64,000 nucleotides of DNA. It comes from Edaphochlamys debaryana. Its lineage: Eukaryota; Chlorophyta; Chlorophyceae; Chlamydomonadales. The stretch covers positions 62,001-126,000 of the forward strand of contig JAEHOE010000019.1 of assembly GCA_016858145.1 (NCBI GenBank). Direction: 5' to 3'. Position 1 is the stretch's first letter, and the number at the start of each line of letters is the position of its first letter. Positions 8,601 to 17,250 of this stretch are shown here, piece after piece. Below the pieces are notes generated by a model. It did not search any database, had not been told where the DNA came from, and worked only from the letters and a program-made list of their open reading frames with translations. A program made the translations under genes and the position numbers.

Positions 8601-10077
8601 TGCTTGCCTGGCCTCACGCTTTATCCAAGGCGCGCTGGGCTTCTTGCCTAGTGTGCCCACCTGGGTGGCGGTGGCGATGGCGCAACTTCGTCGTCTCCAT
8701 CCGGCCGCCCACCCCCTCGCCCTCCTCACTGCAGCCGCTGGCGGGCGCCTCTTCGGATGCCCCATCCCCAGCGACTGCCCCGCCCTCAAACGTCTTGTCT
8801 CTGCCTTCACTACTCTTCCGCCGCCGGCTGTGCTTGCGTGGGACTTGCTAGCAGCGGGGCCATGGTGCTACCACGCTCCGCTGTGGGGCAATCCCGCGCT
8901 TGATGCTGGCGGCGAGCCTCTACATGTGGCTTTCCCCGACCTCTTCGACGTGCCTTCGCTTCGTTGCGTGGGCATGGCGGTTGCGGTGGTGGATGCCTTC
9001 CGTCGCTTCAACCGTCAATGGGAGCGGCGGCCTGGCGGGCGCCCGTCGCCGCGCTGGGCTCGCCGTTGCCTGCCCCTGTACCGCTCTGACGTCGTTCTTG
9101 GTGTGCTCGGCGTCTCGGAATGGTTCACACTACCGTCCGAGCTCCACTGCGGAGTTCGGGCCGCTGGCCTCTTTGCAGCACTGCTGCAGCGTATCCCCCC
9201 AGCTTGGGTGGAGGCTGCACGTGCTGCACGGCTGGCGCCTGGTGGGCCGGCCGTGGCCCCGCCGCTGCTGGCTGCCTGTCGCATCATCGCCCCTGCCGTG
9301 GGCTGGACGCTGCCGCCGGGTGCTCCCTGCCGCGTGATCCAGCTCACGGTTCGGGCCGCTACTCAGCTCCAACTCTCCGCGTCGGTGGAATCGCTGGCGT
9401 GGCGCCATCGGGCCTTCGTTGCGGAGGCCCTGTCCCTTCCCGCTGCGCCGCCTGAATCACTGTCTGCGTTCGCCGCAGCTCTGCGGCGGCTTTGGGCGGT
9501 GCGGTGGGAGCCGGAACACAAAGAACCGCTCTGGCGTCTGGCTCTTAATGGGTTTGCGGGATTTGGGATGCATGCAGCTGATATTGTTCGGGGAGTAGGC
9601 CCTGCGATGTGCCCATGTGGTGTGTGGATGGATGAAGGGGATCGGGCGCACCACTTCTGGTCTTGCTGTGTCGCTGGTGCTCTTCGTGAGGCCCTTGAAG
9701 AAGAACTGTACAGATGGACTCCTAGCTATGCCCTCGGCAAGCAGCATTTGTGGCTCGTGACTCCGCCTGTGGGCGTGTCTGGTGTGACTTGGGATGTGGT
9801 CTGCCTAGCTGCGGTGGCTGCTCTGGAGCGGGGACGTCAGTGGCTCTATGCCGCCCGCCCGGAGACAGGTGCCCCGCTTGGGCGCGCCACCCTTTCTCGA
9901 CTTGGTTTGCAAGTGGTTGCGGAATTTTGGGCTCGTGTTCGCTCCTTTGCGGAAGACTGTGGTCAAGGTTTCAGTAAGAAGTGGAGAGACGTTCCGCCCG
10001 AGCACCCTTTCCTGGGCGGCGTCGCCGGGAAGCCGCGGTTCAACCCCCCTGCGGATGTCGAGCCGCCTTCCCCCTGA
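5668..10077 (+). CDS. Retrotransposon ORF2: APE endonuclease and reverse transcriptase
   Basis: About 1469 residues, counted from a GTG at 5668. Residues 20-250 are an APE-type endonuclease: VVCLQETH with Glu35, AADFNW with Asp163/Asn165, and SDH ending at His248; this nicks target DNA to prime reverse transcription. Reverse-transcriptase signatures follow: GKAAGADGIP (~490), SNYRPITLLDTDY, a motif A reading FLNFYKAYD (621 = Asn), a motif B reading GVWQGCPLAP (Trp679), and YADD at 719-722. Residues ~772-850 are an Ala/Pro/Thr-rich insert before the ARTLGVLFWG segment. The C-terminus has CPC at 1315-1317, HH at 1328-1329 and Cys1333, as in zf-RVT regions. In active relatives the motif A Asn is the metal-binding Asp and the Trp is normally Arg, so this copy may be catalytically dead. 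No in-frame ATG lies near the start; the frame is open back to 5290. Confidence 0.9.
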   Translation: MRGLVTRSGHGADARVPALLKCWERNRLDVVCLQETHVLAGEENAAALKLRTALAALRLRGWTPFWSAAVTLDSGRPSGGVAILVRTALLERQLVTYPSGQAAPAASPDGRLLTLPLCWGGHSFVVASAYLPACDPAGQREFAASRLAPLCAAGRPPLVLAADFNWVPDVQLDSVAGAGRSSDPPTARQFAAACPGLVDSFRHLHPQLRSFSYVAPNGGSRVDRVLLSPGLAPALREAAIREAAVSDHRLVLAGLAPVADSRLGPGLRRVRVSFCDFADLRDSLSAWLEAAIAEAPAGDRELLEWWPGFKRRLAAHAGRLNREAYVRRVAAGADEEAAQAAFDSALAAAAAGDQTAARDAVVARSASAAAALRAAARPAGAARRAWLRSGKRPCPAVTSLVRPPTPRCPILALRQPNGTLVTSPTAVPQVAADFWASVCTPGPAAPSARHAVLTALRELGSRCPASAVEALGQPTVTAEEVRKALAASPPGKAAGADGIPTELYKEFSTQFAPLLARVFTAVGTQQAAPAGFLDGVISSFYKAGDRTLPSNYRPITLLDTDYHTLARVLMLRLRPVFALVIGPEQTAFLAGRRIADNVLLLQLMPELLRSAGQAGAAVFLNFYKAYDTVDRSFLFDCLEALGVGSGFLAWVRCLHTGTRASALVNGHLSNPVSISAGVWQGCPLAPLLYLAVAQALSCWLRRCRVGLVAAGVPVLASQYADDCTPLLDGPHCAPAFLQAMEVFRQASGQRLNVDKTELMPLGPAAAAPVLERVASSEAGTAASGAPAPALPVSAAPTTSPPPLGAAASSVALAGASAPATAADTPHAGAAAAVTLVVAAAAAPAPALRTVSSARTLGVLFWGAPPSTLPVVDFAPVYAVLQRVAHLPLSAFGHAFAASSYALSKVLYHLEFSRLPSASALSTLGSRVAALVDRGLAPDADANTRRTRLPGLPSDCLVLPPVVGGLGLLPLREHVQAWHACLASRFIQGALGFLPSVPTWVAVAMAQLRRLHPAAHPLALLTAAAGGRLFGCPIPSDCPALKRLVSAFTTLPPPAVLAWDLLAAGPWCYHAPLWGNPALDAGGEPLHVAFPDLFDVPSLRCVGMAVAVVDAFRRFNRQWERRPGGRPSPRWARRCLPLYRSDVVLGVLGVSEWFTLPSELHCGVRAAGLFAALLQRIPPAWVEAARAARLAPGGPAVAPPLLAACRIIAPAVGWTLPPGAPCRVIQLTVRAATQLQLSASVESLAWRHRAFVAEALSLPAAPPESLSAFAAALRRLWAVRWEPEHKEPLWRLALNGFAGFGMHAADIVRGVGPAMCPCGVWMDEGDRAHHFWSCCVAGALREALEEELYRWTPSYALGKQHLWLVTPPVGVSGVTWDVVCLAAVAALERGRQWLYAARPETGAPLGRATLSRLGLQVVAEFWARVRSFAEDCGQGFSKKWRDVPPEHPFLGGVAGKPRFNPPADVEPPSP

Positions 10078-10294
10078 CTCGGCGTGGTTGTGGTGCTTAT
10101 GATGATCTCATGTGGCTAGCCCTCTCGGGCTGAGACTGTCGCTGTATGGGTTGGAGTAGGTGGCTGCCTCGGTGTTGGACATTCCCTTAGGGTACGCCTG
10201 GGGTCGGGGGAAGTTGACTCTCTCCCCCTTGTGCGGGGCCGGCAGCTTGCTGCCCGCTGGCCGCAACCCTGTAATGCGTCATTCCTAATGTTGG
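10078..10294 (+). other. 3'UTR and conserved 3' tail of the element
   Basis: After the ORF2 stop come ~70 bases of unique UTR and then the tail 10151-10294 (TTGGAGTAGG ... CCTAATGTTGG). The tail contains possible stem-loops, GGGGGA/TCCCCC around a short loop and GGCCGGCAG paired with the CTGCCCGCTGGCC stretch. In many L1-like families such a 3' structure is what the reverse transcriptase recognises (family knowledge). The same tail ends units 1-3, lies after the insertion in unit 4, and occurs once alone at 11818-11929. Confidence 0.75.
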
Positions 10295-11156
10295 ACAACA
10301 CATAGCTTAGCCCTAGGCTAAGCTGCTGGGGCCTCTGTGCCCCAGCGCAAGCTGTGTTGCCCTATTTTTGTCGGCCCTTGTGCGGGGCCATTCTTCTTCG
10401 CCCGCTGGCTTCGTGGCTGGCTATTTCGCACGACTGAGGTACCTTCGCCGCGCGGTCTGGGCGGCGGGAGCGAGTGGAGGCCTGCTGGAGAATCTTCTGG
10501 ACATCGGTCGGCGCCGTGCCCCGGGCGCGCTCCGGAGTCGTTATGGCCATGCGGGCCCGCGTCGACTGTGAAAGGGCGCACAGCTCGCGCTGGGCAGCGC
10601 CGCCTGCGCTGGCTTGGAGCGGCGCGCCGACTTCTGGAATCGCGTGGGGGGAGCCAAGGACCTCGCGTCGGCCGTCTGGCGTACTTGCTCTGGAGGGTCT
10701 TCTCGTGGACTCCTGCGCAGGCCGCGTGTTCGGTGGTGCTTCTGGCGTGGTGCGATGGTCGGCCGCGAATGTTCGGCGCTCGCTGGAGACTCCCCGCTCC
10801 CCGGGGCTGCCTAGGAATGACGCGAGGAGAGCGGTCTGCTAGATTTGGCCTTTGGGCCCGACTTTTGGCCACGCTGTGCTCGCCCCGGCCCGCCTTTCTC
10901 GGGGGTCTTCCCCCGTGGTCTCTTTCGGGAGCTTCGGCTGCCCGCTTCTCGTGGGGGTTGGGTTTGCGCCTGGCTGCGCTCCCCCCCCACGGTCCTGTGC
11001 TGCGAGTAGGTGGTCTGTCTGGCGGTGATTGAACTTTGGAGCTTGGCTTAGGTGGTGCGGACGTGCTGTGGACATGGCGGGGCTCTGGCCCTGGACTCGG
11101 CTTCGGCCTGCTGATTCTTTCCCCGTGTCGGGTGTCTCATTCTTTGGCTTGGTTGG
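10295..11156 (+). repeat. Retrotransposon-associated unit 4, interrupted
   Basis: Directly follows the tail of the autonomous element. It opens with the same double hairpin (CTTAGCCCTAGGCTAAG near 10304-10325) and matches units 1 and 2 with scattered substitutions and small indels. It breaks off at 11156, exactly at the base where the 3' tail should start (TTGG). The tail resumes at 11673 after a 513-bp insertion, so the complete unit is 10295-11156 plus 11673-11817. Confidence 0.8.
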
Positions 11157-11669
11157 CTTGCCCCGGACTCCGCTCGGAGAGCGGAGCAGGGGCTATGCAA
11201 TCACGTCGCGAGGCGCCCCGTTGGAGGGAGCTAAAATATTGGATATCTAGCATCGTAGGAAGTTCAAGCGTCGTTGACGCGCTCACGAGCCCCCGCCGCC
11301 AGGCAGCGCCCCAGCGTAGAAGCAGAGTGCCGTCCAAAGCAATGGGCAGGCCGCAGGGGCCGCGGGAAGCCCTGGCCAGGGACGCGAACGACCCGTTTGC
11401 GGACTGCCGACGCGTTTGCGGTGTTCTCCCGAGCCACGCTAGGCTGGCTGCAACGAGGCGCGCGTGCCACGCATGCTGCATTAGGCGTGTCGCCTACATT
11501 AGAGCCTCGTTGCGTGTTGCAGCGCGACGGGGCGCACGTGCAGTGCCGGTCGTGCCACCCCGCCCCCTCCGCCGCCCGCGACCCACCGGCGACCCACCGG
11601 CCATGCACACCAAAACAAGTCCCACTCCCAAAAGAAGGGGGGGCAAGCCCGGACTGCTGCGCAGCTCAG
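11157..11669. mobile_element. 513-bp insertion in unit 4 with 7-bp target duplication
   Basis: Unit 4 is split by unrelated sequence flanked on both sides by TGGTTGG (11150-11156 and 11670-11676), consistent with a 7-bp target-site duplication. The insert starts CTTGCCCCGGACTCCGCTC, which includes a perfect hairpin CTCCGCTC-GGA-GAGCGGAG, and ends GGACTGCTGCGCAGCTCAG. No coding potential is evident. Ends share only weak similarity (CTTGCC at the left, GGCAAG near the right). It could be a small non-autonomous DNA transposon or a SINE-like element; strand and class are not determined. Confidence 0.5.
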
Positions 11670-11672
11670 TGG

Positions 11673-11817
11673 TTGGAGTAGGTGGCTGCCTCGGAGGTGG
11701 ACGATCCCTTAGGGAACGCCTGGGGTCGGGGGAGGTTGAGTCTCTCCCCCTTATGCGGGGCCGGCAGCTCGTCTGCCCGCTGGCCGCAACCCTGTAACGC
11801 GCCATTCCTAATGTTGG
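11673..11817 (+). repeat. 3' tail of unit 4
   Basis: A ~145-bp copy of the conserved tail, from TTGGAGTAGG to CCTAATGTTGG. It completes unit 4 when the 513-bp insertion is removed. It differs from the tail at 10151 by a few bases, including GGAGGTTGAG for GGAAGTTGAC. Confidence 0.8.
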
Positions 11818-11929
11818 ACCATCCCTTAGGGAACGCCTGGGGTCGGGGGAAGTTGACTCTCTCCCCCTTGTGCGGGGCCGGCAGCTTGCTGCCCGCTGGC
11901 CGCAACCCTGTAACGCGTCATTCCTAATG
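11818..11929 (+). repeat. 5'-truncated solo tail copy
   Basis: A second tail immediately after unit 4, lacking the first ~30 bases (begins ACCATCCCTTAGGG) and ending CCTAATG before AAATTTGCTACACG. A copy reduced to the last ~112 bases, placed precisely behind another tail, is what severe 5' truncation during target-primed reverse transcription into an existing tail would leave. The end of this copy is the right edge of the retrotransposon cluster. Confidence 0.75.
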
Positions 11930-12690
11930 AAATTTGCTACACGAGCCACCCAGCCCACCCTGCAGCCGGCTCCTGTTAGGAGGCCCCTGTGACCGGGCCA
12001 AGGTCGGCTCGCGCACGCACCACCCCAAGCCGTCCTGTACTTGATGCAAGCGCGAACACTTCATCACCCGTTTCCAACGCAAAAGCAGGCAAAAGCTCCG
12101 CCGTGCCGACCGAACTGTGCCCTCTCAACGCGATTCCCAGACTGCAGACGCCTTGCGCGCGGTACGGCCTGCAAGCCCAGTGCAAGCCTGGGGCTGCGGC
12201 CATAGACCTGCCAAACAACCATGCATGTATGCCGCAGGACCCAACCCTCCGCAACCGACATGCGACCTCGCCGTGCTTTCAAGGGACCATGCAGGTGCCA
12301 TGACCTGCTGTGCGTGCGGCCATAACGGTCCATGCCATCGCCGGCATCACACGGAATCCACGAAACATGAATCCCTGAATCCACGACGCATGGAACCCAA
12401 ATGCCATTGCTGCGAGACACCCATATGCGATTCTACTTGAGTCCCTCCTAGCCCGTGTCGTCATTTCAAACCCGTTCCTTGGTGTGTCCCTTTCGCGTTA
12501 GACCGCTGCCTTTCGCGGTAGACCCCTGCTGCAGACAGTAGTGCTGTCTCCTACTTTGCAACCATCACCCGCTCATGCGTATGCCACCTGCTCGGACTCC
12601 TGGACTGATTGCCAGTCCTTCTGCTTCCGCATCACCACAAGATCACAAAACTTCAAGGCTGGGGGGGCCGCGTGCACCTCCTTGGCCCTC
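11930..12690. other. Intergenic region, 3' of the giant membrane-protein gene
   Basis: No recognisable gene. It lies between the retrotransposon cluster and the stop codon of the minus-strand gene at 12691, so its right part should hold that gene's 3'UTR. I did not find the TGTAA poly(A) signal usual in Chlamydomonas (TTACA on this strand) close to the stop. Short near-repeats occur around 12490-12530 (TTTCGCGTTAGACC / TTTCGCGGTAGACC). Confidence 0.5.
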
Positions 12691-15600
12691 CTACCGCCTG
12701 TCCCTTCCGTCCCGCTCGTCCCGCTGCTTGCTCCAGTCCCGGCCGCCGCCGCCTCCCTTGCGCCCGTCGCTTCCATTGCCCTGCCCCTCGCCCTCGCCCT
12801 CCTCGTCCAGCTCTGTGTCGAAGGTGCGGCCCATGAGCACCGCCAGGAAGCGGCCCCACCAGGCTGGGGGGCAAAGAGGGTGTGAGGGCGGGGAAGGAAG
12901 GTCAGGTGGTTGAGCAACGGGGCTTGGGATTGCTGTTAGGACCATACCCCTCTCCTCCTCTCCCCGTTTCCGTTCCAGCTTACTCGGCGGCACCTCCTCC
13001 TTCTTGGGCCCCTCCTCCTCCTGCGCCCCCGCGGCTCCCCCGTCCTGCTTGAGCGACCCCGTGAGGCTGGGCCGTAGCTCCAGCAGGCGGGAGACCGAGG
13101 TGCCCAGCACAATGACGGCGGCCTTGGAGGAGGCCACAGAGGTGCGCTGGACCTCGGTAACGCGGTCCAGGAACCTGTGGGGTTGAGGGACAGAGAGGGA
13201 ATGGCCGGGGGACGAGAGGGAATGGACGTGTGGCCAAACTGCGGCCTTGAGGCTTGATGCCCGCCTTGCATCGTGCCCTTCCCCCACCCCGGAGCCCGGT
13301 TCCGATGAACTTTGCCCGCCCCGGCAGCCCCGGGGTTTCGCCGTCCCGTCGGCCGCTCCAGCACGTGTACGGCCCCCGTCCCCAAGAGTCACAACACTCC
13401 AATGTCACGACGCCCCCAACCCCCAACCACTCCCACATGCCCCCAACCCCCACCTGGACGAGGTGCGCTCGCGGGCGCCCTCGGAGCCCCCCAGCGTGCC
13501 GTCCGCGGAGTGCGGCTTGGAGCGGTTGCTGAGGGGGACAGAGGGCAGTGCGGAAGGAAACATTCGGTCAGCGCGCAACCCAGCGAAATTGAGCTCCGCA
13601 TTGGCCCAACTTAACCGCAGGGTCCAACCGAGGGTCCAACCCATGGGTCCGACCGTTGTCTGCCACCCCCCAAGCCACCTTCGGATGCTGTTGGCGTGCC
13701 ACTCGGGTTTCTTGCTGCCCTCCTCCTGAGGAGAGGAGGAAGAGGGCGGGGCAAGCGTGCTTACCGGAGGCTCTGCGAGGTACCTGTTGCCGAATGCCTG
13801 TACTGGTTAAAGCCTATTGCGCGCCCACGCACAACCCAGGTGCCCACTCCTTCTCCCACCTGCATCATGGTGTGCAGGATGTGCTTGCGCGTCTGCGGGG
13901 AAAACGGAAGGAGAGATGTAAGAATCATGGGAGTACGGGGCGACGCTGTACCCACCCGACCACATACATCAAGCACACAACCACAAACCACCCATCAAAA
14001 CCGCCAACTGCCCAACCGCCAACCGTCGGACCTGCTCATACGTCCACGTCTTCCGCTCCGCCTCATCGATCTCGTGCAGCCCCGAGGAGATGAGCAGCCC
14101 GCGCCAGTAGGTCTGGGGGTGAGGAAGAGGGAGGGGCGGGGAGGGCAGAGTGATTGTGGGGCGACGCAAGGCTGCTTGAAAGGATGCAGGCGGGGTGCGA
14201 TGGCTGAGCGGGAAGTTTTGCCTGAGGGCCGGGGCGGGCCACGAGGCCCAGCCGCTACCGGTATGTACTCACCCTCACGATGTGCAGCACGAACAGGCAC
14301 GACACGAGGACGTTGAGGACCACCACGATGACGGAGATGGCGTGGTCGTTGGAGCTAGGGGGGTGGGGGAAGAGGGGGAAGAGAGGCAAGGAAGGGAGGT
14401 TGGACATAGATGTGAGACGCCGGCTGCAGAATCGGCAACGCCTGAGGCGGCAGCTGACACTGACACAGGGGCGTGCTGGGGCGTGCTGATACGGCCGGGG
14501 GGCAGGTGCCCCGCGGCCTAGTGCCGAGGAATGAAGAGATTCAAAAGCGACAACCCGTCCCAAGGTTCTCGCTCCGCCTCACGTGAAGGGCAGGTAGAGC
14601 ATGATGTAGACGGTGAGGAGAAGCACGTAGAGGGACAGGAGCGCCAGGATGTCAGTGTGTACGAACTTGTACGGCTGTACGACGGTCTGTAAAGGGGGCG
14701 GGTATGCGCCAGAGATTGAGCTGAGACCTACCCCGAGCGACAGAAGAGACCCTGGAAAGCGGCAATGCACCCATTCGGGACCCCGGGCCCCAACCGCCCA
14801 ACCGCCCAACTGCCCAACCGCATAACCTCCAGCAGCCCCAACGTCCAGCCCACCTGCGCCACGCTTGCCGCAATGAGTATGGAGAGCACCACGAGTAGCT
14901 GCACGGTGCCGCTGGAGTTGTCCCCCACCGCCCCCACGAAGGTCACCACGGCAGCGATGGCCAGCTGACGGAGCATCACCACGCTCTCCCACCACACCCA
15001 CCTGGAGGGGAGACAAGGGAAAGGGAGGGCACAAGATACGATATGAGTATCACGAGAGGTCGGGGTGTCGAGTGGGGCAGTTAGGATAGGATTGGGGTTC
15101 CAGAAGAGGGCAGGGTTCGAACGGGGCAGTGGTCAGGATTGCAGAGAGGAAAGCGAGAGGCACGCGGCCGCCTCCCGCTCTCCCTTCCCCCGGCCGAAGG
15201 ACCCACTTCTCCTTGTAATCCGTCGCCTGGATGTCGGATGTACGGCGGTGCAGATCGCGGAAGTTGACCTCCCCCGCGCAGCACGCGATCCGCCCGACCA
15301 TGATGAGGGCAGACATGATGGGCCATCCTGCATGTGGGAGCAGGCCAGGAGGGAGGAATGGATGGGCTTGATGCAACCTTACCAAAACCCCAAGGCTTGC
15401 CACATCCTCTGCCGGTTGTGTGCCTTGGGTGGTGGTTTCGTCCGGAACTAGCCATTGCGTTGCCGTTACCGTAAGCAGCACTCCCAACCACCGCCTCTTC
15501 CTCGCGGCCTCTCCCCGCCTACATCCTCAACCTCAGGTTCCCTCCAGACCCACCGAAACCAAACAAGACGAGGCCGGGGATGCCCAGTCCGTAGGCCAGG

Positions 15601-17250
15601 CCGCTGTGCGCCCCCGAGTAGCACACGGTGCCAAAGTCCTGCTTCCAGTACCGTTGTGTCTCCCAGCCCTGGAGTGGACGAGGAGGAGAGAGCGCAAGAG
15701 GAAGGAGAGGTTTGCATGGGGAGGTGTAGGGAAGATGTGGCAGGCAGCGGTAGGGGCAGGGCCGTCTGCAGGCTCCGGCTCGTGACCCTCCCTACTCGAA
15801 CCCTCCAGGCCGCTCCCAAGACCTCAAGCCCTCGCCCTGCCCCTCTGCCTACGTCGAATAGTGCGTCCGGGTCCCGAGTGGACACCTCCTGGCAATCGAA
15901 GATGGACATGAGGGCCTGGGGAGGACGGCGGGTGGGTGGGAGGTGCGTGCTGACCCTCATGATCCAGCGTTGGAGAGAGAGAACTTGCGACGAAGGAACG
16001 CAGAACGCTGAACATCTGGCGACTCTCTGCCCTGCATTTCCATTTTGCATGAGGAGCTATCAAGCACACGACCCCTGCCGCACGCCCGCACGCCCGCACC
16101 TGGCAGACCGAGGGGTAGAAGAAGAACATGATTGCGCACAGCGCCACCAGCATCTGCCCCCGCATGCAGGAGGCAATGTGGGAGGCGTAGCTGCCGGCGG
16201 TGATGGAGTCGGAGCGCCTGGGTGACAGAGGTTTTGGGGCGGGTGGTCGAGGTTCGCGGTTTGATGTGAGGTTGAGGGGGTGAGAGGTGAGAAGGGCGAG
16301 GGAGCACCGACGGGTTGCTTGCACCGTCCCGGGCTGTCGTCACACAAGACCTGCAACGCACAAGCTACCGGTATGCCACTCACAACTCGACATACCACCT
16401 CCAGTGGCGGGCCCTATGAAGCTTAGAGCGAGGTAGTCCCGTCGCATGGTCCCCGGTACCCCCAAAGCGCGCCTAGTGTTTCCTACCCCGCCCGCGGTAC
16501 CCGCGAGGCTTCGCACGGAGCGCCCCGCACGTCCCTCGCCCCTTGCACCGTGCCTGCACGCATGCCCCGCCGCCCAGCCATTCCAGCGCTCAGCCCATGT
16601 TTAGCGCCGAGGAAGCTGAGACCCGGTCTTAATTAACTCCCCCGCTCACTGACGCTTCGGGCAGCCGCCCTTGTCGTTGAAAACTCGCAGTTCACCCTAT
16701 ACATTCCTCGTTTCTCAGGCCCCGTCCCATACGCCTCTCACCCCTCCCACCTGTAGTACAGGTATTTGACTGTGTTCCAAGCGAAGAAGAATAGCACCGC
16801 GGCCGCAAAGGTGTATGCGGGCGCTAGCACTGTGATGACGAGGCGGATGATGGCGGAATCGGTCGAGTCCTTGGGGGGTAGTGCGCACTCGAGGGACACA
16901 AGCATGCCTGTGAGAGGGCAGAGAGGGGGGAGCGAAAAGCTTGTGAGATACATGGCATGCCGTCTGACCGCAGGTGGTTGGTCTCTTGGAAGGTGCAAGG
17001 CAAGACAGAGCATCTGCACCTCGCGCCTGCAAATGCGGGGTCCAATTGGTTCTCTCCTCCAACTTCTCCTCGCCCCCTGGCCCCCTCACCCTGGTAGCTG
17101 TTGGCCTGGATGGCGCCCCTGGAGCCCCCTCTTCCCCCTCTCCCTGTCAGGTCTCCTCCCCCCCTTACCCGGGTAGCTGGTGGCCTGGCTGCATATGCCC
17201 TGGTAGAACAGCAGCGCTGAGGGTAGCTCCAGATCCACGAAGCGGAGGAG
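12691..17250 (-). other. TRP-like membrane helices and C-terminal tail
   Basis: Membrane segments in order on the minus strand: VLSLLRFVDLELPSALLFYQ (~17.24 kb), AIIRLVITVLAPAYTFAAAV then LFFFAWNTVKYLYYRW (~16.85-16.75 kb), GQMLVALCAIMFFFYPSVC (~16.15 kb), the YGLGIPGLVLFGFGG exon (~15.57 kb), ALIMVGRIACCAGEVNFRDL (~15.3 kb), WWESVVMLRQLAIAAVVTF plus LLVVLSILIAASVAQVGWTL (~15.0-14.84 kb), TDILALLSLYVLLLTVYIML (~14.6 kb) and VIVVVLNVLVSCLFVLHIV (~14.3 kb). Conserved-looking pieces such as WWE..VMLRQLAI and YWKQDFGTVCYSGAHSG are typical of these TRP-like algal proteins as I remember them. After the last helix come TYWRGLLISSGLHEIDEAER, a DRVTEVQRTSVASSKAAVIV helix and an acidic Glu/Gly-rich tail. 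No selectivity-filter motif could be pinned down. Confidence 0.65.

Larger units (their letters stand above)
4193..10294 (+). mobile_element. L1-like non-LTR retrotransposon, two ORFs
   Basis: An element of about 6.1 kb with a short leader containing simple repeats, ORF1 (gag-like, 448 aa), ORF2 (APE endonuclease, reverse transcriptase, C-terminal CxC..HH..C knuckle) and a 3'UTR ending in the ~144-bp tail at 10151-10294. There are no LTRs. The APE domain and the lack of a site-specific endonuclease place it in the L1-like group; algal relatives include the Zepp/ZeppL-type elements, but I cannot assign a family without a search. Both ORFs are intact, so the copy is young, yet the reverse-transcriptase motifs A and B carry unusual residues (see ORF2). 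The 5' boundary is uncertain: if the upstream units are promoter monomers, the element would start at 1153. Confidence 0.85.
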
